Shown: piece by piece, positions 19,541 through 32,559 of the stretch
Numbering within the stretch: the stretch's first letter is position 1
Layout: each line of letters begins with the position of its first letter
NCBI GenBank assembly: GCA_029204225.1
Contig: CM055108.1
Location: 15,588,722 to 15,652,721 of the forward strand
Source of the DNA: Diphasiastrum complanatum
Taxonomy: Eukaryota > Streptophyta > Lycopodiopsida > Lycopodiales > Lycopodiaceae
Length of the DNA stretch: 64,000 nt
Reading direction: 5' to 3'
Program-made: the position numbers and the translations under genes
Notes under the pieces: generated by a model
The model's input: the letters and a program-made list of their open reading frames with translations, nothing else
The model's database searches: none
What the model was told of the DNA's origin: nothing

Positions 19541-20252
19541 CTCTAATACCATGTTAAAGTACTGTACTTTGGACCTTAAATGGACCTGATAATGACTCAC
19601 GAGAGGGATTGATTGATTGATTAACAATTGAATGCAAACTAGACATCAAAAATCAAGATCTCGATTGGCAATTCTACACCTATCAATCAAGAACAACCAT
19701 AAATCATTGATTACCATGAAGATCCGACTCCCACACATGTGGTACGACTCTCAGTATGACCTGTGGACAATAAATGAAGTTAAGAACAGTTTGATTTTAT
19801 TAGATCACAAGAAAAAACTATGTACATAGTGTAGAGAGTTGAGATTGTCAATGAGATCTCAAAAATTTTAAGGCATTACTATGAGAGATGGATTGTATGT
19901 ACAAAAGCTCTTCCCCACCTCAATTTAGGTGAAAATCCAGCATGTAATAAAGAAGATGATTGACCAGTTTTGCCGTAATTTGGAAATCTTACCTAACCCT
20001 TGAGTTTTGCCAAGTTGGTGGCTAGATTGGTTATCCACCTCCATGATTCAAGGAATTTGGTCTTATAATTTAGGAATTATTACCAAACAAACCTAATTAA
20101 CGCCATGAATGATATCTAACCTATCTAGGGTAGCCTACACATGTGGCAACATGGATTCACACGTGTGGAACCCACCTATGTACACTTTACATGATTTTGA
20201 TCAAGTTAGATTTGCCAATTTCTCACACAAAGTACAATAATAAGAATTAACA
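19541..20252 (-). mobile_element. Possible LTR with degenerate primer-binding site
   Basis: ctctaatacca at 19541-19551 is a near match (one substitution) to the reverse complement of TGGTATCAGAG. It is followed directly by TGTTAAAGTACTG, and AATTAACA occurs about 700 bp later at 20245-20252, giving LTR-like TG...CA ends. If real, this is the 5' LTR of a minus-strand element whose internal region would lie to the left. I see no matching second LTR or pol gene. Confidence 0.35.
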
Positions 20253-22327
20253 AGGGCTAATTATCTTTCAAGAAATTTATGTTTAGTTAAGTTAGGGGAT
20301 TGTCTATAAGTAGGCAAGTAACACTTTTGGCTCATTTGAAAATGAGAGAGCTTAGACTTCTTATTGTAAATGTGAGCCTTGGGAATAGAGCTTGCTAGGT
20401 CTCATGTGCCTAATCCACATGAATCCCATCCCCATTTGTATTGATTTGCTTCCATCTCTTCAATTGTGTTGATGATTCCTTGGAGCTTTATTTGTGATTT
20501 GTAGTTTTATAGCTATATCAACGTGAATGTTTGTACTTCTCTTTATTATGGCTTTAGGTTTTTTACGGCTATTTGATTGGGTTTGGCACATGACACATTG
20601 AGGTCGATGTCTTGAACAAGAGAGAGATATATACAATTTAACATTTGACACTTATTACTCATTGCGCCTTTAAGACATATTTTCGCTTGTGAACACAATA
20701 ATCAGAGCTTCTAAAGGTAGCTTGTAGGTAGTTGGTAGTTGGGTGACTTCTCTATTTGGACAAAGTATTTTCCATGAATATTAAACACGCATTGAGGATT
20801 CCTATTTTATTCTCATCTTCGTACAAATAAATTAGCCATTATTTGCATTGGAGTTTTGATGTGATTTAGTTCTTGAATTCATTGTAGGTGACTCAATTGT
20901 AGTTCTTGTACACATCTACCATTTTATGGCTTTTATTTGATGTTCATCTAATAATCTTAGTTGGAGCTAACTTTACGTTTACCTTCTAGCTTCTTTTGAG
21001 CTAATGTGATGCTATATTCCTGAATTTTTATTCATACCTTTACCATAATCTTTAACTAGATATATCTTATTTATGTCTTTGAGATTGGGTGGTTGTCACA
21101 TTTTGTTTGAACCTAGTAAAATTCAACTCTAGGCAATCCATTGAATTTTTTCTGTTAATTAACAGCTTATGACATCATGATAAAATATTACCTCTTTGGT
21201 TCATACTAAATCTTAAAGACTAAATATTCAAATTTGAGGTAATCCTACATGTTCTAGTTGGTCAATGGAGTGTTTGCAAAAGTCAATGTCTTAATGATAA
21301 GTATATGTGCACACAAAAAGCTTTGCCACATTGCACATAAAGCTTTGCCACATTGCTAAGGACTTTATTGCAAGAACTCGGTCCTTTCAGAGGCACCTCT
21401 ATATGCAAGTCATAAATAGCAAATATTTCATGTGCCTATCCTTTTCTTGCATGCACGCCTACATTTTAAATGCACATTTATATGCAATCCATAAATAGCA
21501 GAAAACTAGTGTCCCACTATGTTCTTCTTGCATGCATCCCTAGGCTCCAAATCTGCATGACACACCAACATCATCACCAACAACAATAGTGATTATCTAT
21601 TGGCATTCACATAATCATTTCATTATATGTTTTTATTGTTATCATGCACTAGTGCACACACTTTGATTTAAAAAATCCTTGAGATACGAAAGGGAACACT
21701 TTGGAGATAACTATGACTTTAAAATATATATAATTACCTTGCACCCAATCTTAATCAATCAAATTTTTATAAGATATTTGTGGCAATGCCTTTGTGGTGT
21801 ACCACTATGTTCTTGTGTTATTATCGATTAAAACTATCTTGAACAACAATTGCTCTAGGCTCAAGTTGAGTTGGCAATGCGGCAACTAAGGGATCAAAAG
21901 CTCTTGTACCTATAAAGCTTTTTTAGAAGGCAAACTCCTTTGTATTGTTACATCATTATTACTTTATGTTGCAAAATAATCTTGGGTATATCTGACATGC
22001 ATTAAACTTCAACTAGGTATGAAAAAAGTCACTGTACACCTGGTCTTAACAAAGACATAAAAGGAAGAGTATTTGCCTCCCGAGTCTGTGAGGTGTTGGG
22101 GAACTCATGACTGGAGTTCTCATACTTGGAACCTGGTAAGATGCCTCTGAAATTTTTGCTGAATTAAACAAGGAGTGCAGAACTGAAAGTAGCCTCTGCA
22201 GATTGCCCGAAGACTCCTTATAAGCGTTGCAATGCCTTGATCGACAGGCTGAAGCAGGAGTCTTCAAGCATTGTAACCAGCATGCCAGAATATACCCATT
22301 TGGGAATCCATGGAGATTTATGAATGA
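20253..22327. other. AT-rich spacer and 3' flank of the DUF3527 gene
   Basis: No supported gene. Small local duplications are present: a 22-23-bp tandem repeat around 21318-21357 (agctttgccacattg) and a looser duplication of about 80 bp at 21400-21540 (atgcaa..cataaatagca). The part from about 22030 to 22327 is probably the 3' untranslated region of the gene to its right. Confidence 0.4.
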
Positions 22328-25300
22328 TCACACTCTCTCAATAGGGCTGACAGGAGGGTCAAGATGACGGCCATTGGAGTATAACTCTCTGGATCTGAAA
22401 GAATTACGCCAAGCTGGAATGATATCAACTACTGGCACTGACAATGGGGAGTTGGCCATTCCAGTAGCATGAGAAGGAGCACGGGGAGGCTTTCTCTTGC
22501 CCTCCCTTGTTCCTTCTCTCGTACTTGGCAGGCCCCTAGGCTTTGCTCTGCTATGTAAGACAGCTACAGCCGTTGCAAAGGCTTGCAATGATGAAAACGG
22601 TGCTTTAAAATCAACTGAGAACAAGCCCTCGCTCATTGTTGTTAGGCTGAAGGCAGGTACGTCTTGCTTCTTTCCCTACAAAAGAGCAATACTTAAGGCT
22701 AAGAGCCTGGAGTGTTCTATTTTATATCAAATAGCAACAAAGAAGAATGAAATTTATATCGCGTAAATGTACAATGGAAAATTCTGTTAAGATTGGATGA
22801 ACATAGTAGACCTGAACATGCATCTCCAAAAGCTTATTATATGCCTGATCGTCACCATAAGTGCCATTATTGTTCCTATCATTTTTGCCAGAGTTTGTTT
22901 GAATGTGGTGATTGTCCAGAACAACTAGTCCACACCCTAGATCCCAGCTTCCACAGTCACATGTTCCCCCAGATCTCCACCGATCAATAAGAGGCTGAGG
23001 CCCAGAGAATCCATAAGTAGGGCATCCATGTTTGCCTGCTGGGAGTATGACAGTCATGGTTGCTTCAGTACCGTGGAATAGCAATTTCTTATCGGTCTCT
23101 TGATTATTCGTTTCCAGATCATCCATGAGAGTCTGCTCCAGGGTTTCATACGTGTAAGTGTGCCCATCAAAGAGAGATCTGGTCATGCTCGGGGATCTTG
23201 TCAGTAGAGCTTGCCTAGGCTTTGAAGTGCTTATACCTTTATGGACCCTTCCAACTACTTTTTCTTGGCCCTTTGCACTGAATTTAGAGGACGCCTTGAG
23301 GTTTTTGTCTGAATTTGGAAAATCGTTGCCTTGTTTTGAAAATTTTGCGCTCCAGCTGCTCCATTGGACATTTGAGGTGGAATAACCACCGAGAGAAGAA
23401 ACACTTCTTTTTCTCTCTATTGGCGCCCTAATAACCATAGCTGCAAGTTCTCCATTGGCTTGAGAGGACAACTCAACCTCACCTTCGATTTTGCTGCTCG
23501 AGCCATCGCTATCATGCTGTTCCGGATCTTTTTCAGTTCGCCGAGAGATGAGCTGATGCACTTGATTTTTTATAGCAGTTTGGAGAAGACTTCTCTTGGT
23601 AGATCGTGTTGCCAATCTATATCCAGCATGCCTTGTCTTCCAGTCTGCAAATTCTGAAGGTGATTCAGAGCATAACGTGTCTTGAGAAAACGCATTCCGT
23701 TTGGGTGAGCCAGGGCATGATGCACTTTTGTGGGAAAGAAATGGAGACTCGCTGCCAGCAGCATCCCAAGATGAAAAACTCGCTCTTGGATTAAGACTCT
23801 CTGTGCTGTCTCTCATATCCTGCTTCAGTAGCACAAACTCTGAATCAAGAAATTGTAGAAGTCTGCCATTAGTATCTACTTCCGAAATTATGGAATGTTT
23901 AACTATCAACGTGCTGTTGATGATGAGTGCTGGCTTATCCTTCCTTCCCCCCCAGCCCTTCCAGCTACTTTTCCCCTGTGCCTTCCCATTCAATGAGTAT
24001 ATGTTGAAGGATATTGACTGGTCGGCATCTTTACCATTTTTAGATAACTCTGTCTTCTGTGTTCTTGCCACAAGTACCTGTTCTGAATGCTCCATCCAGA
24101 AGTTGTAAACTGAAGTTCCATCTCTTGATTCACACTGCAGATTACCACGCATCAGGAGTGTTGACTGGCTTTGTTCCACTGAAGTTCTTGGGGACGATCT
24201 GTTTGAATTTGGAGGGAACGGAAGCTTCACTGTACCACTGGGTAGGTTTTGGGTGGAGACAATCGGATTTCTCTCTTGGAGTTGCGGGGAGGACTTGCGA
24301 GAAATGTCAGACTCAATAGCTAATTTCTCAAAGCTCTTTTTTGGCAGCATGAGTGGTGGTTCTGAGCTTGGACAATCTACGGCATCATAGCAAGCCACTG
24401 ACAGCTGACTAGAGCAGGATGCGAATGATTTTGAGCTCTTTGACTTCCTTCGTCTAGCAGTTGTAAAATTTGTATCCCTTTTGCATCTGAAGTGCTGATG
24501 CAAAGAAGCAGCCCAATCATAACTACTTCGAACCTGTTCTGAAATCAAATCTATACATCTTGAATGTTTGATTGGATCCCTCCAGCTTTTTACTGGGCTT
24601 TCAGAAATTCTTGTAGTTCTATAGATAAATTGGACTTTTTCCAAGTCATCCGGGTTAGAGGAGCCGTGCAAGCCTGTAGAAGGATTTTCCTCTTTTGAAG
24701 AAGCTTCTGATTTCCTGAATGTACGATGTGCGCAGTTACATTCGACCTCCTTCTGCTTCTCTCTTTTTGGAGACCGAAGTGGCTTTTCTGTTAAGCTGAA
24801 GGAATTTTGAGGAACACCAGCAACTGAATTATAAAATTGCGATGAGTGCTCAATTGTAATCGGTGGTCTTAATGCAGGATGGTCACCAAGAACAGATCCA
24901 AGGTGCCTGACGGAAAAGTTTCTTTGAGAAGATACAGGAGGCATAAGGAAAATTTGATCTCCGATTCTAGTTTTCGAATCAGTATGATATGTGAAGTTCT
25001 TAGCATCATCGCATTGCAGCGATGACGTGCCAGAAGCTAAATTAGTAGATTCATATTCCACAAACGATGATGGAGGCCTAGGATTGTCTCCACCATTTGA
25101 TCCTGAAATTTTATGAAAATCGCATGTAGGAGGGAGCAGCTCATTGTGAGAAACACTCTTGAACACTCCGTTGGATACAGTCCCTTCCAAACAATCAATA
25201 AAACGGCCAGACCAATCATCACCTTCTGGAAAGCAAAATGCAGAGTAATATGCGCTTTGTCGGGAATGGTGTCCACCACGTTTTTCCTCTGTCTGTTCGT

Positions 25301-26009
25301 GTATTTTCAGTATTGAATCTGTTCTGTTATTTTGCTCTTCTAGAGTTAATGCAGATTGCGTCACTTCCTGTATATCTTCTATCAGTCGACCATCACAAAG
25401 TTTAAATTCTAGATACTCCACAGTTGTTGAACTATTTGACACTGCACTTTTTGAACGAAATTCTCGATCATTCAAGCCAATCGACTTATCGAGACTTCTG
25501 GGGGTGTGTGGTAGTGCCTTTGTAGAGGGTGGGCTTGGTTGATAATTGGCTAGATGAGATGCGGTCGGTGCAACTGGGCTGTCAAGAGGTTGCTTTGGCT
25601 TGAAATACGCATAAGACTCGATTGTGGAAGAGACAGAAGGCCTGATTGCAGTCAGTTTTGGTGACTCCGTTTTGGAAGAGAACGAAGACCGACGCGAAGC
25701 AATTTTTGATGATAAGAAGGACAATCTTTTCTTTTCTGTTGAGATTTTCCTTTCTTTGCTTGTGCTTGGACTTGATGGCACAACCAAATTGTCTTCCAGC
25801 ACTTTCAAAGTCGTCTCCAAAGCTCTCAAATTTGTCCGAAACTCTTCTTTAACCGTCTCCTTATCCATGTTTCCGCCATCTATTTTTTCTCTGGAATGGA
25901 AATTCTTTTGTACTTGGGTACTTTTTCCTGCAGATGAAATTCTTACAGGCTCCAAGGAATTTCTCTTCGTTGCCTTGTCATGCGAGCTACTACTATGTCT
26001 GGATTCCAT
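22328..26009 (-). CDS. DUF3527-family plant protein
   Basis: Two coding exons are visible: 22812-26009 (1066 codons) and 22328-22675 (115 codons plus TGA). They are separated by a 136-bp GT-AG intron at 22676-22811 in phase 0, giving about 1181 residues. The first Met is at 26009; a longer frame to 26027 would need a GTG start, and no upstream ATG was found in the stretch I checked. The N-terminal half is Ser-rich and low in structure. The C-terminal third matches the DUF3527 family: a region with 'LIVKHSI', then P-L-I-D-R-W-R-S-G-G-x-C-D-C-G-x-W-D-L-G-C at about residues 1008-1026, and after the intron P-A-F-S-L...G-L-F-S-V-D-F...S-S-L-Q-A-F. The family is plant-specific as far as I know and of unknown biochemical role. 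A 5' UTR intron with an acceptor near 26090 is possible. It is uninterrupted and unlike its repetitive surroundings, so it is likely a real host gene. Confidence 0.88.
22676..22811 (-). other. Intron of the DUF3527 gene
   Basis: The donor reads CAG|GTCTACTATG and the acceptor TTTTGTAG|GGAAAG in sense. Splicing joins ...M-H-V-Q to G-K-K-Q-D-V-P-A-F and restores the expected family C-terminus. Reading through would instead give 29 unrelated residues and a stop at 22722. Confidence 0.85.
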
Positions 26010-29000
26010 TCTGAGTGAGATCTTCACTCGATGTTTCCTATTTTGAATGTTATTCCCAACATCCCCCTCGATAATTCAGCAATAGACACTGTTTTTTTCT
26101 GCATCATAACAGGATTTACGTGAAATAGTCAGAACATAGATATTTGAGGGCAGACAAGAGTTATGTTCTACATGTATGATCGAAAGTCTGATGTATATTT
26201 TCTTTTCATACAATAGACTCAGTTCAAAGTTAAGCTGATAAATTGTTGAATATCTGAACTACCATAGCCTACAAGCATGCGTATGAACATATATAGACTG
26301 ACAAGCACATGCTTGATTTTGATCAAGGATTTGCAACTACCTCTTGCAAGCAAATTTTTTTGAACATTGCTATTAATCACATTACATGTCATCTCAAGTT
26401 TGCTTTCACTCAAGGGAGTAAAGGGCTTGGACGAAATAGGAAAACTCCCCCCTTTTTCTCCCAATTTTCTAACTTAGAATAGGATAGTACATAACCAAGC
26501 TTTGGCTATGTTGTGGGAAATATTATCTTTGCATTGTACTTGTTGGAAATAAATTGTAAGTTTTAGTGGATTGTGGAGTTGTTGATGTGTCAGATGTGGT
26601 AACCAAGTTGAATACATTTGTTGTTGTGTCAAGCAAAACTTGACTAAAATATTGTAAAAGGTACACCTTGGCACTTTGTCTTCCAAAATTGACTATGCTT
26701 TTTATGTATGGGGTAACCATTATTTTATCTATAATTATGGTGATTTGAATATTTTTGGAAATTTCATCTTTGCCTATGGGCTTCCATAATTCTCAAACGA
26801 CAAATTTTCTTAGCTAGCCAAACAATCATATAGGTGTACAAAAAAGATTATTACCTTGTCTAAAGGATAGTGAACGCTCTAATGATTACCCATCAAAATA
26901 ATAAAGTGTGGTATAAAAAATATATTGTCATTGTATTCTATGGCCAAAATTTTCATTGATTGTAAAAAAATCCATAAATTCAGGCCCACAAATACTTTTA
27001 TTATTATGGATTTCTATGGCTTATCAGGTAGTTGTGGTTTTAATACTCACCAATTCCAATTAAGGAGCTTTTAGGCCAAATAAAAACACTTGTTTCACTT
27101 GTGTGAAAACTTTCTAAGCTAATTCACTTCTTGTCTTTGAATAATGCTTAAATCTTAATATTCGGCAACTTTTTGTTATCTATTGGGTATAAGCTTACTA
27201 TCAATAGGGAATTAACACACGTAGTAGCCAAATCTATATCCACAGTTCTTAATAACGATTGATTTTCTAGAATAAAGTAGACCCTTTATGTTCTTGTATT
27301 GATACTTGCCAATATCTTGCACCTACGCAATGTTAGAATTTTCAACTATGAAAGTCATTTTAGTTCAAAAGTTTTTATAGTTTCTTTTAGGAGTTGAACT
27401 TACATGTACATGATGATGCTAGTGTGGCTATGAGAAAAACAAATGTAAGTCACACAAATTGTTTATTTAGATATGAGGGAGTCAAGGGGCACTACATTGA
27501 GATCTCTCCATTGTTGAAAGCAGTGAAATCTAATGTGTGATGTCAAGTCAACAATACCACATGTTTGCCAACTAATGATTGATCTACTATCTTCATTTTT
27601 TTATAAAATTTTGCAAACAAACCTTTTTAAAAAAAATGTAGTATTCTTGTCATAAAAATCTTGACAAACACAAAATAATACACTTAGAACTATCTAAACA
27701 CATTCGCACTAGAGAGGCTTGAGAAATGACAAGGTTTAGGATAAAATAACAAGAATAGAGAGGAGGTAGAATAACACAACATAGAACACTATCAATTGTG
27801 AGCAATGCAATGTGCCAAAAAACCTAAGCAAACCTAAAGAGTCAGGACTTTGAGTATTCTATTAAGCAAAGAACCACCTGCTAACATTGATTTGTGTATG
27901 ATTAATAGTAGCTAATAGTAAAGGGGATATTACATATTCCTACAAGATGAAATGCAAGGCCCTGATCATGTTGAATAGATTGAACTTTAAGACTAGTAAA
28001 TGAAGTTGAAGCGGAGATAAACCCAAAACCTTTGAATAGCTTGTTTTAGCAACATAAAGAATTTGCATGACCTTCTATTGTTCATTCTTGAGGAGCATTG
28101 AATCACACAAAGATTTGCAAATTTCCTCAATAATTTAGAGGCAGATAGTTGCACTACCCAATATGGCAACATTTGAGCACTCATTTTTTCTTCATAAGTC
28201 ATTGAAAATTCAAAGGGCATATAAAGAACAAAGAAATTTTGGTGAGATGCTTGGAAAAAAGCAATCTAGAAGCAATTTATTGTCATAAGTATCTAAAATT
28301 TGTTAAAATAAAAAAAATGTGGGGACATAAAAAACAAATTTGATAGAAAGAGGACATCTTTGCCACTTTCCAGCAAGTTCAATGGCCATTCAATCTAATG
28401 GCCTTCCCTAATTTTATGACCATTTCCTTTTTACGTAATGGTGAAAAGGCCCATACAACATCTATGAGCTCACACATCTAGGATTTGCTTGGCTCATACA
28501 TGAATGTAGAAGAGCATTAAATAGTGCAAAGATTTTCACATGCAGCACATCCATACCTATGTTCAATTTTGATTTTCTTAAGGATTTAATGCATTATGCT
28601 CATAAAGAACATTATAGAGTTTGAAAATTTAAGAGTCTAGAAGTAAATTTATTAATGACTCATAGAAAGAATGTACATAGTCTTTTATAACCCTTCTTAA
28701 GAAATCTAAGAATAAAATTATAGCCAATGGCAAATGAGAAACTATAGCCAATAAAAATATCAACCATAGACTTGATGTGTATTGCCATCCTTTAGGCTTG
28801 TGAAAGGCCTTTGTACTTGTTTTATCAAGTGCAAAGGTCAATCAACAAAAAGGACCATGATTAAACCCAATATAGTGACCACAATCTTAATTAAGCCTCT
28901 CCCTAACATTATTGCCATAATTTTATGACTACTTTACAAGGTGCAAAGGTCGAGAAAAAGGACCTTTCCTTACTTATTGCAATAATAATCTAACACCCCT

Positions 29001-29269
29001 TGATAGTTAGAGGCATTCTAATTCACTAACTATAATGTGTGCCTACTCAAATGTTGCATGAGTCATTGATCCAATTTGGTTTGGGACCATCATTACCTAG
29101 GGCATGATTATGGGATCTCATTTTCTTCTCCAAATTTGATTGGTTGTAATTTTCAGCCCTCAAAATACCAAGTTTTCATAGATGGAATTTTGAAAAAGTT
29201 TAACCTTCATGTATCTTAATCCTAAAAATACATAGGCCTCATGGATGCAATTTCAACAACACGTAGCCA
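26010..29269. other. Upstream region and AT-rich spacer
   Basis: The first few hundred bases (to about 26400) are the probable promoter and 5' UTR of the DUF3527 gene. The rest is AT-rich intergenic DNA with only short chance frames. I see no gene, RNA gene or clear repeat here. Confidence 0.4.
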
Positions 29270-29520
29270 TCACAACTGGAATCATGGACAAAATCTTGAA
29301 AATTATGTTTGTAATTTTTTTTCAATTTTTTTGTGACAAACATTAATGTACAATAATGGGTGTTTGTCGGCCTTAGTAAGGATATGTAATGGCTCTTCCT
29401 CTCGTCTCACCAAGGCGCTACCACAACTCGACTAGAGGACTTGCCAATGGGCTTCCACACACTCGAGGTGTGTTCACACATAGCCATAGGGCATGTCCAT
29501 TTATCAAAAAACTTAACATT
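29270..29520. repeat. Dispersed repeat, copy 1
   Basis: Diverged similarity to 35745-36005: both have 'gtgaca.aca' followed by 'tgtttgtc', then 'aaggatat', 'taccaaggc'-like and 'gacttgcc/gacttgtc' segments in the same order, ending near 'gacattcatt'/'aacattcatt'. The two copies bracket the copia element at 29801-34547. In both, the first segment forms a stem (gacaaaca/tgtttgtc here; tgacacacac/gtgtgtttgtca there). Confidence 0.5.
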
Positions 29521-29800
29521 CATTGGAGGAAAAAAATAGGAAGGCCCTTACCCAATTTCACATAGAGAATTGAAGCCCTCTATGTGGCAAATGAATTGGC
29601 TTAAAACATGCTGACATGGCATCTCCAAATGCCCCAAGGCATCTCCAAATGCCCTAGGACCCCTATCTTTTAGGAGGTGTTCCAAATTTGAATGCTTTAG
29701 GTGGGAGAACATCCTTGTGGCTCATATAGGATAAGGGAGACAATAAAGGTCTCCCAAATAAATCTGTGTGAAATGGGGATCCATGCCACATGGAGGAAAA

Positions 29801-30282
29801 TGGTGTCGCGGAAGCTTTTTCATTTCGTGTTCGTCTTTTCTCTTTTGATTCGCGAACAATTTTTTGTCTTTGAATTTTCTTTTCGTGCGGAAGCTCTTAC
29901 AGGATCCCAGACACTCGACTACGCATCATAGAACATATTTTATTCTAGCAATCAAGAGACACAGCACAAGGCCAAGAGATACACGAAATAGAGCGACTAT
30001 ATTGTCAGTTTGGTTTTAGAGCGAGATCGTCAGTGTCTCGCTCGTTGGCAGACTTTCATGCACAACTATGGTATTTTTGCCTTTTTACTCTATTCCCTAC
30101 GTCTCTCTCCGTTTCTTACAGATCTCTGTCAAATTCTCATCATTTTTTCTTTTTCTTTTCTTTGTTATGATCCAGAGAGGATCGTTTATACCTCCACTGT
30201 GTGGAGTTTACCTAAACGTAGAATCACAAGACTAGTTAACGCTAATCAACTAGTTAGTTAGTCTCCGTCGTTGTTATTCATT
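29801..30282 (-). mobile_element. Probable 3' UTR/LTR of copia element A
   Basis: This lies downstream in sense of the copia pol remnant. It contains a purine-rich run on the minus strand (about 30146-30172), possibly the polypurine tract, and an AATAAA in sense near 29934-29940, as expected in an LTR. A matching 5' LTR was not found upstream of gag, so the limits are uncertain. Confidence 0.4.
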
Positions 30283-30559
30283 TCAGCTAGGCGTGAAGCC
30301 CATTGAGCTACCAGCTGGCAGCGTGAAAGATTTCTCTTCGTGTGTTTTCATTCTTTTCACGTAGTTTTCATTTTGCGTCCATTTTGCGGTTTGCGATCCT
30401 GGAGGTGTGTTTACGATTCGGGATTGATTCGCGAATCGTTCGTGATTCGAGTCAAAGACACGTTGACTGTCGCAAATTGTTCTCGTTCGACCTTCGTGAC
30501 TTGTTCGTGTTGCGACAAAGTTGCAGGAGTTCACCATTTCTGACACTCCCTCTTGAACC

Positions 30560-31221
30560 TTGCAGCTTTGTTCGTTCAATCCAATTGTCTCTCTTTGCTT
30601 GGTAAAGAGTGGCTTGTCGAGCTGTTTCGTGAGGAGATCTGCAATCATACTTTCTGATTTTGTGGATTGGACCTGGAGCTCTCCTTTCAAGATCAAATCT
30701 CGAATGTGATGGTACTTCAGAGGAATGTGCTTCGTCTTTGAATGGAAGACAGGATCTTGGGACAGATAGATGGCACTCTGGAGTCCATCATCATCGTGCT
30801 TGGCCCCTCTTGTGGTATCTCGATTGCCTCCAATATCATCCGCAGCCACACTACCTCATTTGTCACTTTCAAGACTGCGACATACTCAGCTTCGCAAGAG
30901 GATTGAGCTGATTGCAGCTCCGCATGCTATTGTACATCCTCCAGTAATGGACTTGTTGTCATCCTTGTAGCTCACCCAGCTCACATCACTATAGTGATGC
31001 AGCTCGAATCCTTTCTCTTCATTTCTAGCTCTGTAGGTTAATCCAATATTCTGGGTACCCTTCACATACTGTAGGATTTGTTTAGCCATTTGCCAATGTG
31101 CTAGACCAAGATTGGAACAAAATTGGCTCAATGCGTGAACAGAGAAGGCCAGATCCGGTCTGGTACAAATTGTCAAGTACATCAGACTCCCGATTAAGTT
31201 CTGGTAGGGCATACCTGCCAT
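30560..31221 (-). pseudogene. Copia A RNase H and C-terminal remnant
   Basis: The first part (31221-30886) carries the conserved block Y-x-N-L-I-G-S-L-M-Y-L...T-R-P-D-L-A-F-S-V and a D-V-S-W motif typical of the copia RT/RNase H connection. A frameshift near 30870 leads to the remainder, with F-H-S-K-T-K-H-I-P-L-K-Y-H-H-I-R and I-A-D-L-L-T-K, the standard copia C-terminus. The RNase H catalytic segment around A-E-Y is interrupted by the shift. Confidence 0.85.
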
Positions 31222-31377
31222 CTTCTGTTCTTCCTCTTCTGTTTTTGGGCATTACTGTTTCGTGAGCTTGGCTCCAGCTATCATTGGTGTGGCTTTCTTT
31301 TTGCAGTCCATCATGTGGTACTGCTTCAGCACTTTTCTGGCGTATTCTGACTGACTCAAGTGCATTTCGCCATTTGT

Positions 31378-32555
31378 TCAATCTCTTTTGATCTCCAGCC
31401 CTAGGCATTTTGTTGCTTCTCCAAGATCTGTGATTTCGTAGCTTTCAGAAATCTGACTCTTCGTGTCTTTGATCAGCATCAAGGAGTTTTCTATCATCAG
31501 CGAATCATCCACGAAAATGGTCAGTATCACAAAATCCTTTCCTACTCGTTTGATGTAGACTTTATAGTCCGGTTGAGTAGGTTTGAAGTCTAGAGACTTC
31601 AGAAGACCATCAAGCTTTTTGTACCAGGCCCGTAATGCATGTTTTAGACCGTGGATGTATCTCTGCAATCCACAGACATATTGTCTATTGTCGGGGTCTT
31701 CATAGCCTTCAGGTTGCTTCATGAAGATTTCCTCCTCTAGATCTCCGTGGAGAAAGGCTGTTTTCACGTCTCAATCTGGTGAATTTCCAAATTGTACTGT
31801 GTGGCGTATGCAAGGAGTAGCCTTATGCTTGTCATCTTCACCATGGGCGAGTATGTGTCGAAATAGTCGACACCATATCTCTGCATGTAGCCCTTTGCGA
31901 CAAGCCTTGCCTTGTAGCGGCCAATAGTGCCATCTAATTTTAGCTTTTTCTTGTACACCCACTTGCAGTCAACTACTTTCCTGTTTTCTAGCAGTGGCTC
32001 TAATGTCCATGCCTCGTTTTGCCTCATCGACTTGATCTCTTTTGACATTGCCTGCTTCCAGAATTCTCCCTCTGGACTCTGGATAGCTTCTTGGTATGTT
32101 GTTGGCTCTTCTGTGAAGCTGCAGTACTCCAACTGTGTATCTTTGCTCCATTGAAGATTGTCAAAATAGCGGTCTAGAGGTCTGCTTTGTCTTGTTGGCC
32201 TTTGAGGTTCGTTTTGTCGCTGCTCGAACATTTCTTGTTCGTGGGATCGATCCTCTACTTTTTGTTGCTCTGGAATTTGGGGCTCTGCATTCTGATTTGA
32301 TGTATGTCCTCGATATCCCTCTTGAATAGGCAGCAGTGTGAAGATCTCATGGCCTCTTTCATCTTTCAGTCCAGGGAATGTGGAATCATCAAACTTCACA
32401 TCTCTGCTCGAAACAACCTTCTTCGTGGTTGGATCGTAGAATCTGTACACGTGTGTTTCGTTCGAGTAGTAGACCATGATTGTTTGCTCGGATTTGTCAT
32501 CGAGCTTGCTTCTCTTTTCCTTTGGAATGTGCTTGTATGCTGCACATCCAAACAC
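31378..32555 (-). pseudogene. Copia A integrase C-terminus and reverse transcriptase
   Basis: Two frames meet at a shift near 31765. The upstream frame holds F-G-C-A-A-Y (integrase C-terminal region) and the RT entry block W-x-L...D-C-K-W-V-Y-K...R-Y-K-A-R-L-V-A-K-G-Y. The downstream frame begins with K-T-A-F-L-H-G-D-L-E-E and contains the RT active site as F-V-D-D, a Phe in place of the usual Tyr. It ends at a stop in E-I-K-R-D. RT would copy the element RNA into DNA if intact. Confidence 0.88.
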
Positions 32556-32559
32556 TCAT

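Noticed and set aside
22722-22811. Extension of the DUF3527 frame to a stop at 22722.
   Set aside because: The donor site at 22811 and the acceptor at 22676 restore the family C-terminus; the extension is intronic.
23158-24319. Plus-strand open frames opposite the DUF3527 gene.
   Set aside because: They are shadows of the minus-strand coding sequence and contain no recognisable domain.
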